Source: Lachnospiraceae bacterium | Lineage (GTDB): Bacteria; Bacillota; Clostridia; Lachnospirales; Lachnospiraceae | Length of the DNA stretch: 59,555 nt | NCBI GenBank assembly: GCA_017626325.1 | Contig: JAGAIZ010000024.1 | Span: 1 to 59,555 of the forward strand | Direction: 5' to 3' | Shown: positions 33,423 through 43,223 of the stretch, piece after piece | How the letters are laid out: every line of letters starts with the position of its first letter | Numbering within the stretch: the first letter of the stretch is position 1 | Translations under genes and position numbers: made by a program | The notes under the pieces: model-generated | Seen by the model: the letters and a program-made list of their open reading frames with translations, nothing else | Database searches by the model: none | What the model was told of the DNA's origin: nothing

Positions 33423-33998
33423 TTACAGTGATATGGAATACAGCAGTCTGATCAAATCTTCCAGCTTTCTGTGTTCATCTGTTTCCAGCTTCTCCATTTG
33501 ACTCAATCGGTCAATATATTTTTCTGTATGATTAAAGATTTTGACGGTAACATTCTTAATGCCTTCCTGCGTCAGCATCTGCTCTAAATGCTTCTCCGCC
33601 TCATTGATGTCGCACTTCGGATCCTCTGTCACACCACACAGGACATTTCCCTTAAGCGCCATATGGCTGACCGCAAAATTCTTCTGATAGGATGTAAAAT
33701 ACATATCATATAAGGCAGTCAGATTCGCGTCATATACGCATACCTTCTTCTTAAGCGCTTCACTGCAGCCCCTGGCACGCAGAAAAACGATCATATTAAC
33801 GGCGCTCTTGCAGGCAGGAAGCGTCCCCAGTATCGCTACGATCGTAAGCAGATTCTTATTGCTGCCGGTGGTTACATATCCCATAACATATAACCCGATG
33901 CACACCAGAAAATATACTAAAGTTCTAAGCGCCGAGAATACCTTTCTGTTCTCTATATAACCATATGCGCCTTTTGGTATTATTAATTTCTTCATCAT
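33423..33998 (-). CDS. Membrane protein of unknown function
   Basis: 191 residues. It has a short basic N terminus, two membrane helices (about 24-43 and 48-70) and a cytoplasmic C-terminal domain of about 115 residues with mixed alpha/beta character and an acidic, Leu-rich tail. I do not recognise a family. It starts just after the YbaK gene and is probably cotranscribed with it. Confidence 0.7.
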   Translation of the reverse strand: MMKKLIIPKGAYGYIENRKVFSALRTLVYFLVCIGLYVMGYVTTGSNKNLLTIVAILGTLPACKSAVNMIVFLRARGCSEALKKKVCVYDANLTALYDMYFTSYQKNFAVSHMALKGNVLCGVTEDPKCDINEAEKHLEQMLTQEGIKNVTVKIFNHTEKYIDRLSQMEKLETDEHRKLEDLIRLLYSISL

Positions 33999-34026
33999 TC
34001 CTCGATTCCTTTATTCTGCTGCTGTT

Positions 34027-34500
34027 TTATCCTTCCCGCAATTTACATACGTCTACCCATTCCCTATATCCTGAGTACCGCTCTATCTCGGGAATGCTCA
34101 GTTCAATGGCGCTGTTGCCGCTGCCGCAGGCGGGAAATACCGTGGTAAAACGTTTCAGAGATTCATCCAGATACACAGTCACGCCCTCGTTAATGCCAAA
34201 AGGACATACGCCGCCAACGGCATGACCGATCAGCTTCTCCACCTCATCCGGCGTAAGCATTTTGGCTTTCGTGCCGAATCTTGCCTTGTATTTGGCATTA
34301 TCCACTTTTACATCACCGGCGCAGATAATGAGAACCGGCGCATCCTGCACCATAAAGGACAGCGACTTGGCGATCCGCGCAGGCTCGCAGGAAAGCGCCT
34401 GCGCCGCCAGCTCTACCGTGGCGCTGGATTCGTGCAGTTCTATGATCCTCTGTTCCATATTGTATTGCTTGAAATATGCTTTGACACGTTCAATTGACAT
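34027..34500 (-). CDS. YbaK/EbsC-type aminoacyl-tRNA deacylase
   Basis: 157 residues of the YbaK/ProX fold. Conserved features include the opening ERVKAYFKQY, the catalytic Lys region in VKVDNAKYKARFG and GHAVGGVCPFGI. It clears Cys-tRNA(Pro) or other mischarged tRNAs in trans. AAAGGAG lies 10 nt before the ATG. It is the second tRNA-proofreading enzyme in the window, besides dtd. Confidence 0.92.
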   Translation of the reverse strand: MSIERVKAYFKQYNMEQRIIELHESSATVELAAQALSCEPARIAKSLSFMVQDAPVLIICAGDVKVDNAKYKARFGTKAKMLTPDEVEKLIGHAVGGVCPFGINEGVTVYLDESLKRFTTVFPACGSGNSAIELSIPEIERYSGYREWVDVCKLREG

Positions 34501-34532
34501 TGCTGCAATGCTCCTTTACTTTATTATACTTT

Positions 34533-35303
34533 TCAGTCAGCCCGTGAATTGCAGGCCATTACCTTCTGCATCACATTCTGTACGCTCTGCGTTGTCAGAT
34601 ACAGAACCTTCACAGGCAATCCGCAGACGGAAACCGTCTTATTTCTTTTACAGTCTTCGATCGCTTTGGCCACGACGCATTCTGTTTTCGCCATCGTCAG
34701 CTTCTTAAGCCCGCTAAGCTTCGCTGCGCCTCCATATGCATGCTCCAGAAACGGCGTATTAACCGGCCCCGGACAGACCGCTGTGACGCTGATGCCGGAT
34801 CCCTTCAATTCCCCTGAAAGCGCTCGGCTCAGTGAATAGACATAGGATTTGGACGCCGCATAGACCGCAAAGGCCGCCTGCGGTACGAATGCCGCGCCGG
34901 AAGCTAATTGTATCATTTTACTGCCTTTGTGCATATAAGGCAGGCACAGCTTCGTCATCTGCGTTAAGGCCAGGATATTGAGCTTTACCATCTCCGCGAT
35001 CTCCTGTTCGCTCTGTTTTGTGAATATTCCGTGACTGCCCACGCCCGCACAATTCACCAGCACGGTAATTCTGGGGTTTTGAATCGCCAGCACTTCCGCA
35101 AACTGCCGCATTTCCTTCTCATTGGTGATATCAATCGCAATCGCCCTGGTCTTGATGGACATGGTTTTTGCCAGTTCCTCTAACAGTTCTTTCCTGCGCG
35201 CAAGCAGCCAGATTTCATCTGTTCTGCCAAGTTTTGCGTCCAATTGCCTGGCAAATTCTCTCCCCATGCCGGAGGATGCGCCCGTAATAATTGCAATATT
35301 CAT
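34533..35303 (-). CDS. Short-chain dehydrogenase/reductase
   Basis: About 256 residues from the ATG at 35303 (MNIAIITGASSGMG). The nucleotide-binding TGxxxGxG motif is at the N terminus, NCAG near the middle, and the catalytic Tyr/Lys in YAASK. The substrate is unknown. The open frame to 35564 overlaps the preceding radical SAM gene and is an artefact. It follows the YgiQ gene by 22 bp. Confidence 0.92.
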   Translation of the reverse strand: MNIAIITGASSGMGREFARQLDAKLGRTDEIWLLARRKELLEELAKTMSIKTRAIAIDITNEKEMRQFAEVLAIQNPRITVLVNCAGVGSHGIFTKQSEQEIAEMVKLNILALTQMTKLCLPYMHKGSKMIQLASGAAFVPQAAFAVYAASKSYVYSLSRALSGELKGSGISVTAVCPGPVNTPFLEHAYGGAAKLSGLKKLTMAKTECVVAKAIEDCKRNKTVSVCGLPVKVLYLTTQSVQNVMQKVMACNSRAD

Positions 35304-35325
35304 GCCGCACTTTTCATCTCCGTTT

Positions 35326-37350
35326 CTATTTCTCTTTCTTTTTGTGCACGTTGCGTATTTTCTTTCTGCCGGTTTTCCCGGCGTTATGAAGCCCCGCCGC
35401 CTGATCGTTGTTCCTGCAGCTGTTTCTGCCAGACGGAGTCTGCCGCGTATGATTCTTTTGCCGCGTATCCTTCTGCTTCGCGTTCCCTTGCTGGGCGCTT
35501 TTTTGCCGCGTATTTCCCGGCTGCGCATGCTTCGCCTGACTGGCCCTGTATGCCCCGAAATCACGGGGACGGATCAGACATTTCTTATCAAAACCGATCA
35601 GATCCTCTCTTCCCGCCCTGATCAGCGCTTCCCTGACCAGTTCATAATTATTCGGGTTCCGGTACTGAATCAACGCTCTCTGCATCGCTTTCTCGTGCGA
35701 ATTCCTGCACACGTAGACCGGACTGCCGTCCCGGGGGTCGATCCCGGTATAGTACATTACGGTAGAGACCGTGGAAGGCGTCGGATAGAAATCCTGTACC
35801 TGCTCCGGCATATACCCCAGATCCCGCAGATATTCCGCAAGCTCCACGGCTTCTTTTAAAGTGGAACCCGGATGAGAGGACATAAGATAAGGAACCAGAA
35901 ACTGTTTTTTGCCAAGTTTCTCGTTGATCCTGTAATATTTCTTCACGAAACGGTCATAAACCGCTTTCTCAGGCTTGCCAAGCTTCGACAAAACCTCGTC
36001 GGAAATATGCTCCGGCGCCACCTTGAGCTGCCCGCTTACATGATGCTCCACCATTTCTCTGAAAAAAGTATCGTCCGGGTCTGCTAACAGATAGTCAAAC
36101 CGGATACCGGAACGGATAAACACCTTCTTTACCCCCGGCAAAGCGCGCAGCTTGCGCAGCAGGGACAGATAATCCGAATGATCCGCCTGCAGATTGGGAC
36201 ATGGCTTCGGGAAGAGACACTGTCTGTTCTTACATACGCCCTGCGTCAACTGTTTCTGGCAGGAAGGATGTCTGAAATTAGCGGTGGGTCCGCCCACATC
36301 ATGGATATAGCCTTTAAAATCAGGCTCCTGAATCATTCTCTGCGCTTCTTTTATAATAGATTCATGGCTTCTGACCTGTATGATTCTGCCCTGGTGAAAC
36401 GTCAGCGCGCAGAAATTGCAGCCGCCAAAGCACCCTCTGTTACTGATCAGCGAGAATTTGATCTCCGTAATCGCCGGCACGCCGCCCTTGGCTTCATAGG
36501 AAGGGTGATAACTGCGCATATAAGGCAGATCATAGACCGCGTCCATTTCCTCCGTCGTCAACGGCGGCTGCGGCGGATTCTGTACCACATAGATTCCGTT
36601 GGGGTAAGGCTCGATCAATGTTTTGCCCGTGTAGGGATCTGTGTTCTGGTACTGTATTTGAAAGCTGGCCGCGTATTCCTTCGGCCTTTCTTTCATCACG
36701 TCATATGCCGGCAGCTCTATACCGTCATAGATTCCCTCAAGCGATCTGGTCTTGTAGACGGTTCCTTGTATAAAAGTAATATCCTTGACAGCGATACCGC
36801 TTGCCAGCGCGTCCGCAATTTCCACAATGGATTTCTCCCCCATCCCATAGGAGATCAGATCTGCCTGGCTGTCTAACAGAATAGATCTTTTAAAGCTGTC
36901 GGACCAGTAATCATAATGCGCCATTCTGCGAAGGCTTGCCTCGATACCGCCGATAATAATCGGCGTATCCTTATATGTCCTGCGAATCAGGTTGCCGTAG
37001 ACTACGGTAGCGTGATCCGGCCTTCTGTAAGGCTCTCCGCCCGGCGTATAGGCGTCTGTGGGACGACGCTTCTTCGATACATAATAATGATTCACCATGG
37101 AATCCATATTGCCGCCGGAGATTAAGAAGCCAAGCCTCGGCTTGCCCAATATGGCAATACTCTTCTCATCCTTCCAGTCCGGCTGGGAAATAATCCCCAC
37201 CGTATATCCATGAGCGACCAGGATTCTGCTGATAATCGCATGTCCGAAGGAAGGATGGTCCACATAGGCGTCGCCGATCACATAGACAAAATCAAGCTGC
37301 TCTATGCCCTGCGCCTTCATATCCTGTTTAGAAATCGGTAAAAATCCCAT
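35326..37350 (-). CDS. YgiQ family radical SAM protein
   Basis: 674 residues. The radical SAM cluster motif is CFGGCNFC (about residue 317), with the YgiQ-specific N-terminal domain before it ([14 protein letters not shown]). The function of the family is unknown. The last 70 or so residues are a low-complexity tail rich in Gln, Lys, Arg and Asn, in imperfect repeats, not part of the core. AGGA lies 5 nt before the ATG. The start overlaps the end of the HAD gene by 23 bp. Confidence 0.93.
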   Translation of the reverse strand: MGFLPISKQDMKAQGIEQLDFVYVIGDAYVDHPSFGHAIISRILVAHGYTVGIISQPDWKDEKSIAILGKPRLGFLISGGNMDSMVNHYYVSKKRRPTDAYTPGGEPYRRPDHATVVYGNLIRRTYKDTPIIIGGIEASLRRMAHYDYWSDSFKRSILLDSQADLISYGMGEKSIVEIADALASGIAVKDITFIQGTVYKTRSLEGIYDGIELPAYDVMKERPKEYAASFQIQYQNTDPYTGKTLIEPYPNGIYVVQNPPQPPLTTEEMDAVYDLPYMRSYHPSYEAKGGVPAITEIKFSLISNRGCFGGCNFCALTFHQGRIIQVRSHESIIKEAQRMIQEPDFKGYIHDVGGPTANFRHPSCQKQLTQGVCKNRQCLFPKPCPNLQADHSDYLSLLRKLRALPGVKKVFIRSGIRFDYLLADPDDTFFREMVEHHVSGQLKVAPEHISDEVLSKLGKPEKAVYDRFVKKYYRINEKLGKKQFLVPYLMSSHPGSTLKEAVELAEYLRDLGYMPEQVQDFYPTPSTVSTVMYYTGIDPRDGSPVYVCRNSHEKAMQRALIQYRNPNNYELVREALIRAGREDLIGFDKKCLIRPRDFGAYRASQAKHAQPGNTRQKSAQQGNAKQKDTRQKNHTRQTPSGRNSCRNNDQAAGLHNAGKTGRKKIRNVHKKKEK

Positions 37351-37990
37351 TTTGTCCTATCAACTCCCTGAAGTCATATGTATAATAGTCCGCCAGCCGC
37401 CGCTTCTCTTCGTCCAGATGGGCCGAATGCCTGTCATAGACGGCGCATACCTTCATACCGGCAGCTTTCCCTGCCAGGATACCATCTACAATATCTTCGA
37501 ACACAAGACATTCTGCCGGCTCTACGCCAAGCTCCTCAGCCACAGCCAGATACACGTCCGGAGCCGGTTTACCCCTTGGCACTTCACAGCCTGTGACGAT
37601 GCAGCCGATATACTGTTCCAGTTGATGGACGGATACGATATTATCCGCCAATTCCCTGGAATTGCTGGTTGCGATTCCCATCCGTATATCATGATTCTTA
37701 CAATACTCCAATATTTCCGCGACGCCGTCTTTGACCGGGACTTCATGGGTATACTTATCCCAGGCCATCCGGTTCCAGTCGTCCTTGATCTGCTGCAGGG
37801 AATCCTGTAATTGAAATCGCTCTTTAAAATAGACTGCCGTCTCGCTAAAACTCCTGCCGCCGATATCATCCTGCAGCGTTTCCGGCACGGCAATACCGAA
37901 ATTCCCCAGATATTCCACATCTATCGCATGCCACATCCACATGGAATCAACCAGCGAACCGTCTAAATCGAATATGACCGCTTTAATCAT
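37328..37990 (-). CDS. HAD family phosphatase, beta-phosphoglucomutase-like
   Basis: 220 residues. HAD motif I is [10 protein letters not shown] (residues 8-17) with both catalytic Asp residues, motif II is ATSNS, motif III is the Lys in GKPAPDVY, and motif IV is FEDIVDG. A helical cap lies between motifs I and II, as in the beta-phosphoglucomutase/phosphoglycolate phosphatase group. The substrate is unknown. It starts 8 nt inside the end of the RsuA-like gene and overlaps YgiQ downstream, giving a tight three-gene unit. Confidence 0.92.
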   Translation of the reverse strand: MIKAVIFDLDGSLVDSMWMWHAIDVEYLGNFGIAVPETLQDDIGGRSFSETAVYFKERFQLQDSLQQIKDDWNRMAWDKYTHEVPVKDGVAEILEYCKNHDIRMGIATSNSRELADNIVSVHQLEQYIGCIVTGCEVPRGKPAPDVYLAVAEELGVEPAECLVFEDIVDGILAGKAAGMKVCAVYDRHSAHLDEEKRRLADYYTYDFRELIGQNGIFTDF

Positions 37991-38726
37991 GTCTTTCTTC
38001 TTTCCTTTCCCGCAGAAGGGCGTCTATCTCCGCAGCCTGAAGCCTCCGGTATGCGCCCTTTTGAAGCGTCTCGTCCAACACCAGGCTTCCCATGCGGATC
38101 CGTTTCAGATACAGCACCTCGTTGCCCACCGCCTGCAGCATCCTTTTGACCTGATGAAACTTCCCTTCTGTTATGGTCAGGGTAATTACCGTATTCTGTC
38201 CGGCACCCTTCGTACGTTCCGGCAGAAGCTTCACCTTCGCAGGCTTCGTCGGCTTCTTCTCGCCGATGTCCACCCCCTGCCCGAGCTGTTTGGCCTGCTG
38301 TGCCGTGAGCGGCTGCGCCAGGAGACACTCATATTCCTTCTCCACATGCTTCTTCGGGGATAACAGCGCATGAGCCAGTTCCCCGTCGTTAGTCAGAATC
38401 AGCAGCCCTTCCGTATCCTTATCCAGCCGCCCTACAGGAAAGAGGTCGTCTCTTCCCTCTGCCGCCAACAGATCAACGACTGTCCGTTCCTTCCTGTCCT
38501 CCGTGGCGGACACAACGCCCGACGGCTTATACAGCATATAATAGACATATCGCTCATAAATACAGGGCGTATTCTGGTAACACACCTTGTCAGAACGCTC
38601 GTCGACCGCATACTCCGGTCTGGTGATTGTCGCGCCGTTCACCGTGACCAGACCTGCCTTAATATCCTTCTTCATCTGGCTGCGGGTTCCTTTATTCATA
38701 TCACATAAGAATTTATCTAAACGCAT
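37983..38726 (-). CDS. RsuA-family rRNA pseudouridine synthase
   Basis: 247 residues. An N-terminal S4 domain (MRLDKFLCDMNKGTRSQMKK, continuing to about 60) precedes the catalytic domain with the active-site Asp in VGRLDKDTEG. It probably modifies 16S rRNA (RsuA, U516) rather than 23S, judging from its length, but RluB/RluE-like roles are possible. AGAGG lies before the ATG. It is divergent from the YlbJ-like gene. Confidence 0.92.
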   Translation of the reverse strand: MRLDKFLCDMNKGTRSQMKKDIKAGLVTVNGATITRPEYAVDERSDKVCYQNTPCIYERYVYYMLYKPSGVVSATEDRKERTVVDLLAAEGRDDLFPVGRLDKDTEGLLILTNDGELAHALLSPKKHVEKEYECLLAQPLTAQQAKQLGQGVDIGEKKPTKPAKVKLLPERTKGAGQNTVITLTITEGKFHQVKRMLQAVGNEVLYLKRIRMGSLVLDETLQKGAYRRLQAAEIDALLRERKEERHD

Positions 38727-38871
38727 TTGTTTCCTCTGTCCTCAGCTTCACGACTATAACCTGGCGCCTGTGAATATATATAATAGAACGCTTTCGTACC
38801 GCGATATCTGCATCCTGCAGATACAGCGCATATATCGTCCCATACCGGACAGCATGGAGGATTGGCGCATC

Positions 38872-39864
38872 ATGAGAACATTTCATAAATGGATTGACGT
38901 ATTCTATCAAACAGCATTTACAGCGCTCTCACTGTATCTTATCTTCCTGCTGCTGCGTTACCCGGCTCTCTCCCTGGAATATGCGTCCACCGGGCTTATA
39001 TTGTGGTTTGAAAAGATGATCCCGACGCTTCTTCCCTTCATGATCCTGTCCGGTATCATGATCCGCATGAATCTGACCGGGAAATTCGTCAGCTTTCTGC
39101 ATCCCTTCCTGCACCGCATATATGGCACTTCTCCCAACGGCTCTTACACGATTGTGATGGGGTTTCTGTGCGGTTTCCCGATGGGCGCGCGTATCATCGG
39201 CGAACTGTACCACGCCGGCAGGCTGAGTCGTGAAGAAAGCACCGGTCTGCTTTCCTTCTGTAATAATATCGGACCGATCTATTTCTTAAGCTTCGTAGTT
39301 CCTGCGCTCTCTGTCCGCAGACCGCTCCTTCCCTTCTGCATCATGTATGGTATTCCGCTCCTTTACGGTATCGTCATCATGCGGATTCTTCCATCCATCA
39401 GAAGACATCTCAGGAAGCGTGCGCCCCAAAACGCCTTGCCGTATTGTGAACCGGTTTCCTCCTGCAAGATGCAGGCAGCACATTCTGACGCGGCAATGCC
39501 GCTCTTGTCCGCCGTTGACAATTCCGTGGTCTCCGGTCTGAGCGGTATTGCCAGGCTGGGCGGTTACATGGTTTTTTTTAATCTGCTGAATATCGCCTTT
39601 ACGCCGTTTCACAATGTAAGCCCGGTATTTCTCTGTCTTAGCAACTGCCTGTTAGAAATTACCAGCGGGATTGACCGGGGCAGTCATCTTCTTTTCTATT
39701 CTATACTGACGTTGCTTCCTTTCGGCGGTTTTTCATGCATCGCACAGACCTACAGCATGATACAGCATACGGATCTCTCCATCCGACCCTATCTTCTCCA
39801 TAAGGTCATCCAGACTTTGATCACAGCCGTCTGCTATCTACTCTGCAGCCGTGTGCTTTTCTGA
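38872..39864 (+). CDS. YlbJ-like nucleoside-recognition-domain membrane protein
   Basis: 330 residues from the ATG at 38872, with GGAGG 11 nt upstream; the open frame from 38587 overlaps the divergent gene and is not used. About eight membrane segments are seen. The Gate/nucleoside-recognition pattern is clear: LILWFEKMIPTLLPFMILSG, GFLCGFPMGARI and SFCNNIGPIYFLSFV. It resembles the sporulation membrane protein YlbJ, which in Bacillus is needed for a mature spore cortex. Whether this organism sporulates cannot be told here. Confidence 0.85.
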   Translation: MRTFHKWIDVFYQTAFTALSLYLIFLLLRYPALSLEYASTGLILWFEKMIPTLLPFMILSGIMIRMNLTGKFVSFLHPFLHRIYGTSPNGSYTIVMGFLCGFPMGARIIGELYHAGRLSREESTGLLSFCNNIGPIYFLSFVVPALSVRRPLLPFCIMYGIPLLYGIVIMRILPSIRRHLRKRAPQNALPYCEPVSSCKMQAAHSDAAMPLLSAVDNSVVSGLSGIARLGGYMVFFNLLNIAFTPFHNVSPVFLCLSNCLLEITSGIDRGSHLLFYSILTLLPFGGFSCIAQTYSMIQHTDLSIRPYLLHKVIQTLITAVCYLLCSRVLF

Positions 39865-39924
39865 TTAGCCAACGCCTGTACATGGCTGAGACGCCGCTTT
39901 TGCCAATCTTCTTTTATCATTTTG

Positions 39925-41265
39925 TCAGCGCCTTCGTCTCCTCCCGCGTCTGCGGCGTCTCTTCCGGCTCCGCAGAATAAGTACCAAAGATAAAACCATA
40001 CCAAGAACAAGCAGCGCGCACACACCGCATACGCTCAGGAAATAACCAAGTGACATCGTAACCTGCGCGTTATCTTCCGGTACTGTGTCATAAGTGATCT
40101 CTCTGTATTCCCTGGGAGACTCAGCTACTGCCGCGCTCTCTACAGCCTCTTGATCCGCAAGCTCTTTGGCAAGCTCCTCCTGCGTCTTATAATCCATCGA
40201 AGGGAGCGTAATCGTATTGCTGGTTTTATACAGATCAAACCCGTTATAACCGTTTACCACAATCCGCGGTACGATATGAGGCGGCACCTGCATGGTAAAC
40301 GTAATCGTATCCTGGGATTTATCGCCCCATTTCTGCAGCCCGGAAAATGTCTCTCCATCGTCATAGCTATAGGCATAATACAACATTCCGCTGTCATAAT
40401 CCATAGCGGATACTTGTACCGTCACTTCGCCCGTCTCCATATTCTGATCCAGCACTTCAATCATGCATATGTCTGTTTCCGTACTGTCCGGCTTCACCAC
40501 ACCGGAAGGCACCGGCACGTCTGCATTCTGATAGCCGCTGTAGTCTGCTCCCAGTTCTTCAGACCGCAGCCGGAAATATTTCGCCACCGCCGTAGCGTCC
40601 AGTCTGCCAAAAGCCTTTAATTTCTCATCATGGTCATAGAACGGTTTATCATTCTCCTGGTCCAGATGACAATGTTCGATCAGAACGCAGGGGATTTCAC
40701 GCTCCGCAGCCGTCCTGATAATTCCGTAATAATCTGTTCCCTTCTGATTGAGCCTGGTCTTGATTCCGCGGGAATACAGCCCCATCTCCTGCAGCAGCTC
40801 CATTTCCACGCTGGCGAAACCGTATCCTTTGCTGTATGCTTCGCCGAATGCCGATATCCAGCACTCTGCGCCAAACAGTGTATGCTGCTCCGACATATTA
40901 AAATGCAGGCAGAACATGAAGTCCGCGCCGACGCTTTGCGCAAACTCGCTTCGCTCTTCCAGCGTCATATCCTGTGCAATATCACCGTATCTTGTCATAT
41001 ATACCTGAATACCGTCATACTTCTCAAGCTCTTCCTTCATGGCATTCGCTACGGTCATGGTCATTTCTTTCTCTACATAGTCTTCATATTCCGCGCCGAG
41101 ATTCTCTCCTCCGTGTCCCGGATCTATCACTACGACTACCGGCTCGTCCGCCCATGCCTCTGAACCGTTCCTGCACCATGCCGCCAGAAGGACCAAAGCC
41201 GTTATAATACATACAGCCGCCCGATTATTTCGTCTCTGTTTTATTCGTTTCAACCTCTCCTCCAT
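39925..41265 (-). CDS. Membrane-anchored N-acetylmuramoyl-L-alanine amidase with an Arg-rich tail
   Basis: 446 residues. A basic start and one helix (about 16-30) are followed by the Amidase_3 catalytic domain, with zinc ligands His51 in DPGHGG and a Glu near 65, then the LHFN His and the IEHCHL Glu. An Ig-like region (about 275-370) follows, then a second membrane helix (about 405-432) and a tail of about 15 Arg/Lys residues. Two anchors on a cell-wall amidase are unusual. The ATG at 41265 has no ribosome-binding site; the TTG at 41253, 5 nt after GGAGG, is a likely alternative start. Confidence 0.88.
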   Translation of the reverse strand: MEERLKRIKQRRNNRAAVCIITALVLLAAWCRNGSEAWADEPVVVVIDPGHGGENLGAEYEDYVEKEMTMTVANAMKEELEKYDGIQVYMTRYGDIAQDMTLEERSEFAQSVGADFMFCLHFNMSEQHTLFGAECWISAFGEAYSKGYGFASVEMELLQEMGLYSRGIKTRLNQKGTDYYGIIRTAAEREIPCVLIEHCHLDQENDKPFYDHDEKLKAFGRLDATAVAKYFRLRSEELGADYSGYQNADVPVPSGVVKPDSTETDICMIEVLDQNMETGEVTVQVSAMDYDSGMLYYAYSYDDGETFSGLQKWGDKSQDTITFTMQVPPHIVPRIVVNGYNGFDLYKTSNTITLPSMDYKTQEELAKELADQEAVESAAVAESPREYREITYDTVPEDNAQVTMSLGYFLSVCGVCALLVLGMVLSLVLILRSRKRRRRRGRRRRR

Positions 41266-41326
41266 GTCAGCGCAATTGTAAGCAGTTCCTTCTTCAATCC
41301 ATAAATTGGCAGACAGCGTAAGAATA

Positions 41327-41351
41327 AGCCGGCTTCTTAAGGAAACCGGCT
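41327..41351 (-). terminator. Probable terminator after the coiled-coil gene
   Basis: AGCCGG/CCGGCT forms a stem extended by AAG/CTT-type pairs. It is followed on the minus strand by TTATTCTT, a modest T tract. Confidence 0.5.
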
Positions 41352-41410
41352 CATACTATTTACTATTTGATTTCAGCCAACATCTCGCTATGTAGGACAA
41401 TAATCATCTT

Positions 41411-42013
41411 CTACATCAAATCCAGTTCTGCCGGTTCCCCGTCGCCTTCCGCTTCCTTTAACATCTGTTCTACTTCCACCGGACGCAGTTCCGCACGATT
41501 CGCCTTGACCGTTTCGTTATAGCTGTTAATCGTGTTATAGAAGCTCTCATAATGCTCTGTCGCCGTCGCCAGCGTAGTTGTCATGGCGTTCTCCAGATTA
41601 GCAAGCATATCGTCCAGGTACTGCATAGCCGAAGTCCTGACTCCATTGGCTTCCAAAGTAGCGTTATTCAAGATCTCCTGCGCCTGCATGGTAGCCATTC
41701 TGACCACTTCATTCGCCTGCGCGTAAGCCTGCTGCATAATCTCGTGTTCATTAATCAGTTCCGTCGTCTGAACCGTCGCATCCTTAATCAATGCTTCCGC
41801 TTTCGCCCTGGCGTCATTTAAGATCGCTTCCTTGTTCGTAATGATCTTCTGATACCTCTTAATCTCATCCGGCGTCTTCATACGAAGTTCTCTGAGAAGT
41901 TCGTCTATTTCTTCTTTATTAACGATAATATTGGTCTTGGATAGAGGCTGGTACTTGCAGCCGTCAATATAATCTTCAATCTCGTCGATTAACTGTTCAA
42001 TTCTACTGCTCAT
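41411..42013 (-). CDS. Coiled-coil protein, V-ATPase subunit H / DivIVA-like character
   Basis: 200 residues, almost wholly helical and Ala/Glu-rich. A heptad-like coiled coil runs over about 50-170 (for example AILNDARAKAEALIKDATVQ). It has no membrane segment. Such proteins in Clostridia are often labelled 'ATPase' because of weak likeness to ATP-synthase b-type stalks; a structural or septum-related role is equally possible. TAGGAG lies 5 nt before the ATG. It follows coaD by 8 bp, the last gene of the parE-parC-rsmD-coaD run. Confidence 0.75.
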   Translation of the reverse strand: MSSRIEQLIDEIEDYIDGCKYQPLSKTNIIVNKEEIDELLRELRMKTPDEIKRYQKIITNKEAILNDARAKAEALIKDATVQTTELINEHEIMQQAYAQANEVVRMATMQAQEILNNATLEANGVRTSAMQYLDDMLANLENAMTTTLATATEHYESFYNTINSYNETVKANRAELRPVEVEQMLKEAEGDGEPAELDLM

Positions 42014-42021
42014 TATAACTC

Positions 42022-42510
42022 CTATCTGCTAAATCCGTATTTTTGGTATATCAGTTCGCTGACAAAATCCGGTACGCATTCCGAAATATCTCCGTTAAAG
42101 CTGGCAATCTCTTTTACTGTCGAAGAGCTTAAATAGGCATACTCCAAACTGGTAGTGAGAAACATCGTATCCAGATCTCCGTCTGAGAATTTCCTGTTCG
42201 TCTGGGCTATCTGCAGTTCATATTCAAAATCCGTAATAGCGCGAAGCCCTCTGATTGCCACGTGGACATTCTTCTCCCGGGCATAATCAATCAACAAGCC
42301 GCTGAAAGAATCTATCGTTACATTAGGTAAATCCTTCGTTGCTTCTTCTAACATCTTAACACGTTCTTCCACAGAAAACAATGGAGTCTTTGTTTTATTA
42401 TTCAACACGCTTACTGTTAATTCATCAAAAATCTCGGCGGCACGTCTGATGATATCGAGATGCCCGTAAGTTACCGGATCAAAGCTGCCCGGATAAATCG
42501 CTGCTTTCAT
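42022..42510 (-). CDS. coaD: Phosphopantetheine adenylyltransferase
   Basis: 162 residues, full length. The nucleotidyltransferase motif [15 protein letters not shown] is at the N terminus, and the [11 protein letters not shown] motif is near residue 130. It makes dephospho-CoA from 4'-phosphopantetheine and ATP. It follows rsmD, a pairing common in Firmicutes. Confidence 0.97.
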   Translation of the reverse strand: MKAAIYPGSFDPVTYGHLDIIRRAAEIFDELTVSVLNNKTKTPLFSVEERVKMLEEATKDLPNVTIDSFSGLLIDYAREKNVHVAIRGLRAITDFEYELQIAQTNRKFSDGDLDTMFLTTSLEYAYLSSSTVKEIASFNGDISECVPDFVSELIYQKYGFSR

Positions 42511-42636
42511 AGGACTTCCTCATTCATTCTGTTTTCATTCTCTGTAGCATATATGTTCCATAATAAAACAATTTTATGAAAATGTCTTTAAATTTTTCAA
42601 AGTTTTTATTTTTTCATAAAATAGTGCGGCAAACCT

Positions 42637-43203
42637 TTACATGCGTAAATTCTTCTGCATCTTCCGGCAGAAAACATGCTTGTTTGTCTTATAACGCTTC
42701 TCTTTCGTAAGCGCATATCCCATATTTTCAAGATAACTAAAATCCGTATCCAGAGCCGCTTCTATCACGATCAACGTATTATCCGTCATGTAAGGCATGT
42801 CTTTTAACAGCGCAAGCACATGCTTCTCATAGTCCTGATGATACGGCGGATCCATGAAGATCACGTCCACTTCCTTTTCATGAATACCGCCAAGGGCGCT
42901 GAGCACGTCCTGCTTCATAATTGTCGCCTGTTCCATCAAACGCGTGAAATTCAGATTATCTGTAATACAGGCAAGCGCATTCTTCTGATTCTCCACAAAA
43001 TAAGCGTGTCTCGCCCCGCGGCTTAAGGCCTCGATGCCGATACCGCCGCTTCCGCTGAACAGATCTACAAATACCGCGTCAGAAAGATACGGCATCAGCA
43101 TATTAAACAGCGTTTCTTTGATCCTGTCCGTGGTGGGTCTTGTATCCAGGCCCTCCGGCGTTTTCAGCCGCAGACTTCTGGCCTTTCCTGCTATCACTCG
43201 CAT
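42637..43203 (-). CDS. rsmD: 16S rRNA (guanine(966)-N(2))-methyltransferase
   Basis: 188 residues from the ATG at 43203 (MRVIAGKARSLRL), with GAAAGGA 7 nt upstream. The SAM-binding motif is VDLFSGSGGIGIEALSRGA and the catalytic motif is DPPY. It methylates G966 of 16S rRNA in the 30S subunit. The in-frame ATG at 43227 overlaps parC and lacks a site. Confidence 0.96.
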   Translation of the reverse strand: MRVIAGKARSLRLKTPEGLDTRPTTDRIKETLFNMLMPYLSDAVFVDLFSGSGGIGIEALSRGARHAYFVENQKNALACITDNLNFTRLMEQATIMKQDVLSALGGIHEKEVDVIFMDPPYHQDYEKHVLALLKDMPYMTDNTLIVIEAALDTDFSYLENMGYALTKEKRYKTNKHVFCRKMQKNLRM

Positions 43204-43223
43204 AGTTTGTTCCTTTCTGTTCA

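Noticed and set aside
35122-35859. 245-codon open frame on the plus strand
   Set aside because: Antisense to the SDR and YgiQ genes. Its Arg/Pro/Leu-rich product mirrors the low-complexity YgiQ tail.
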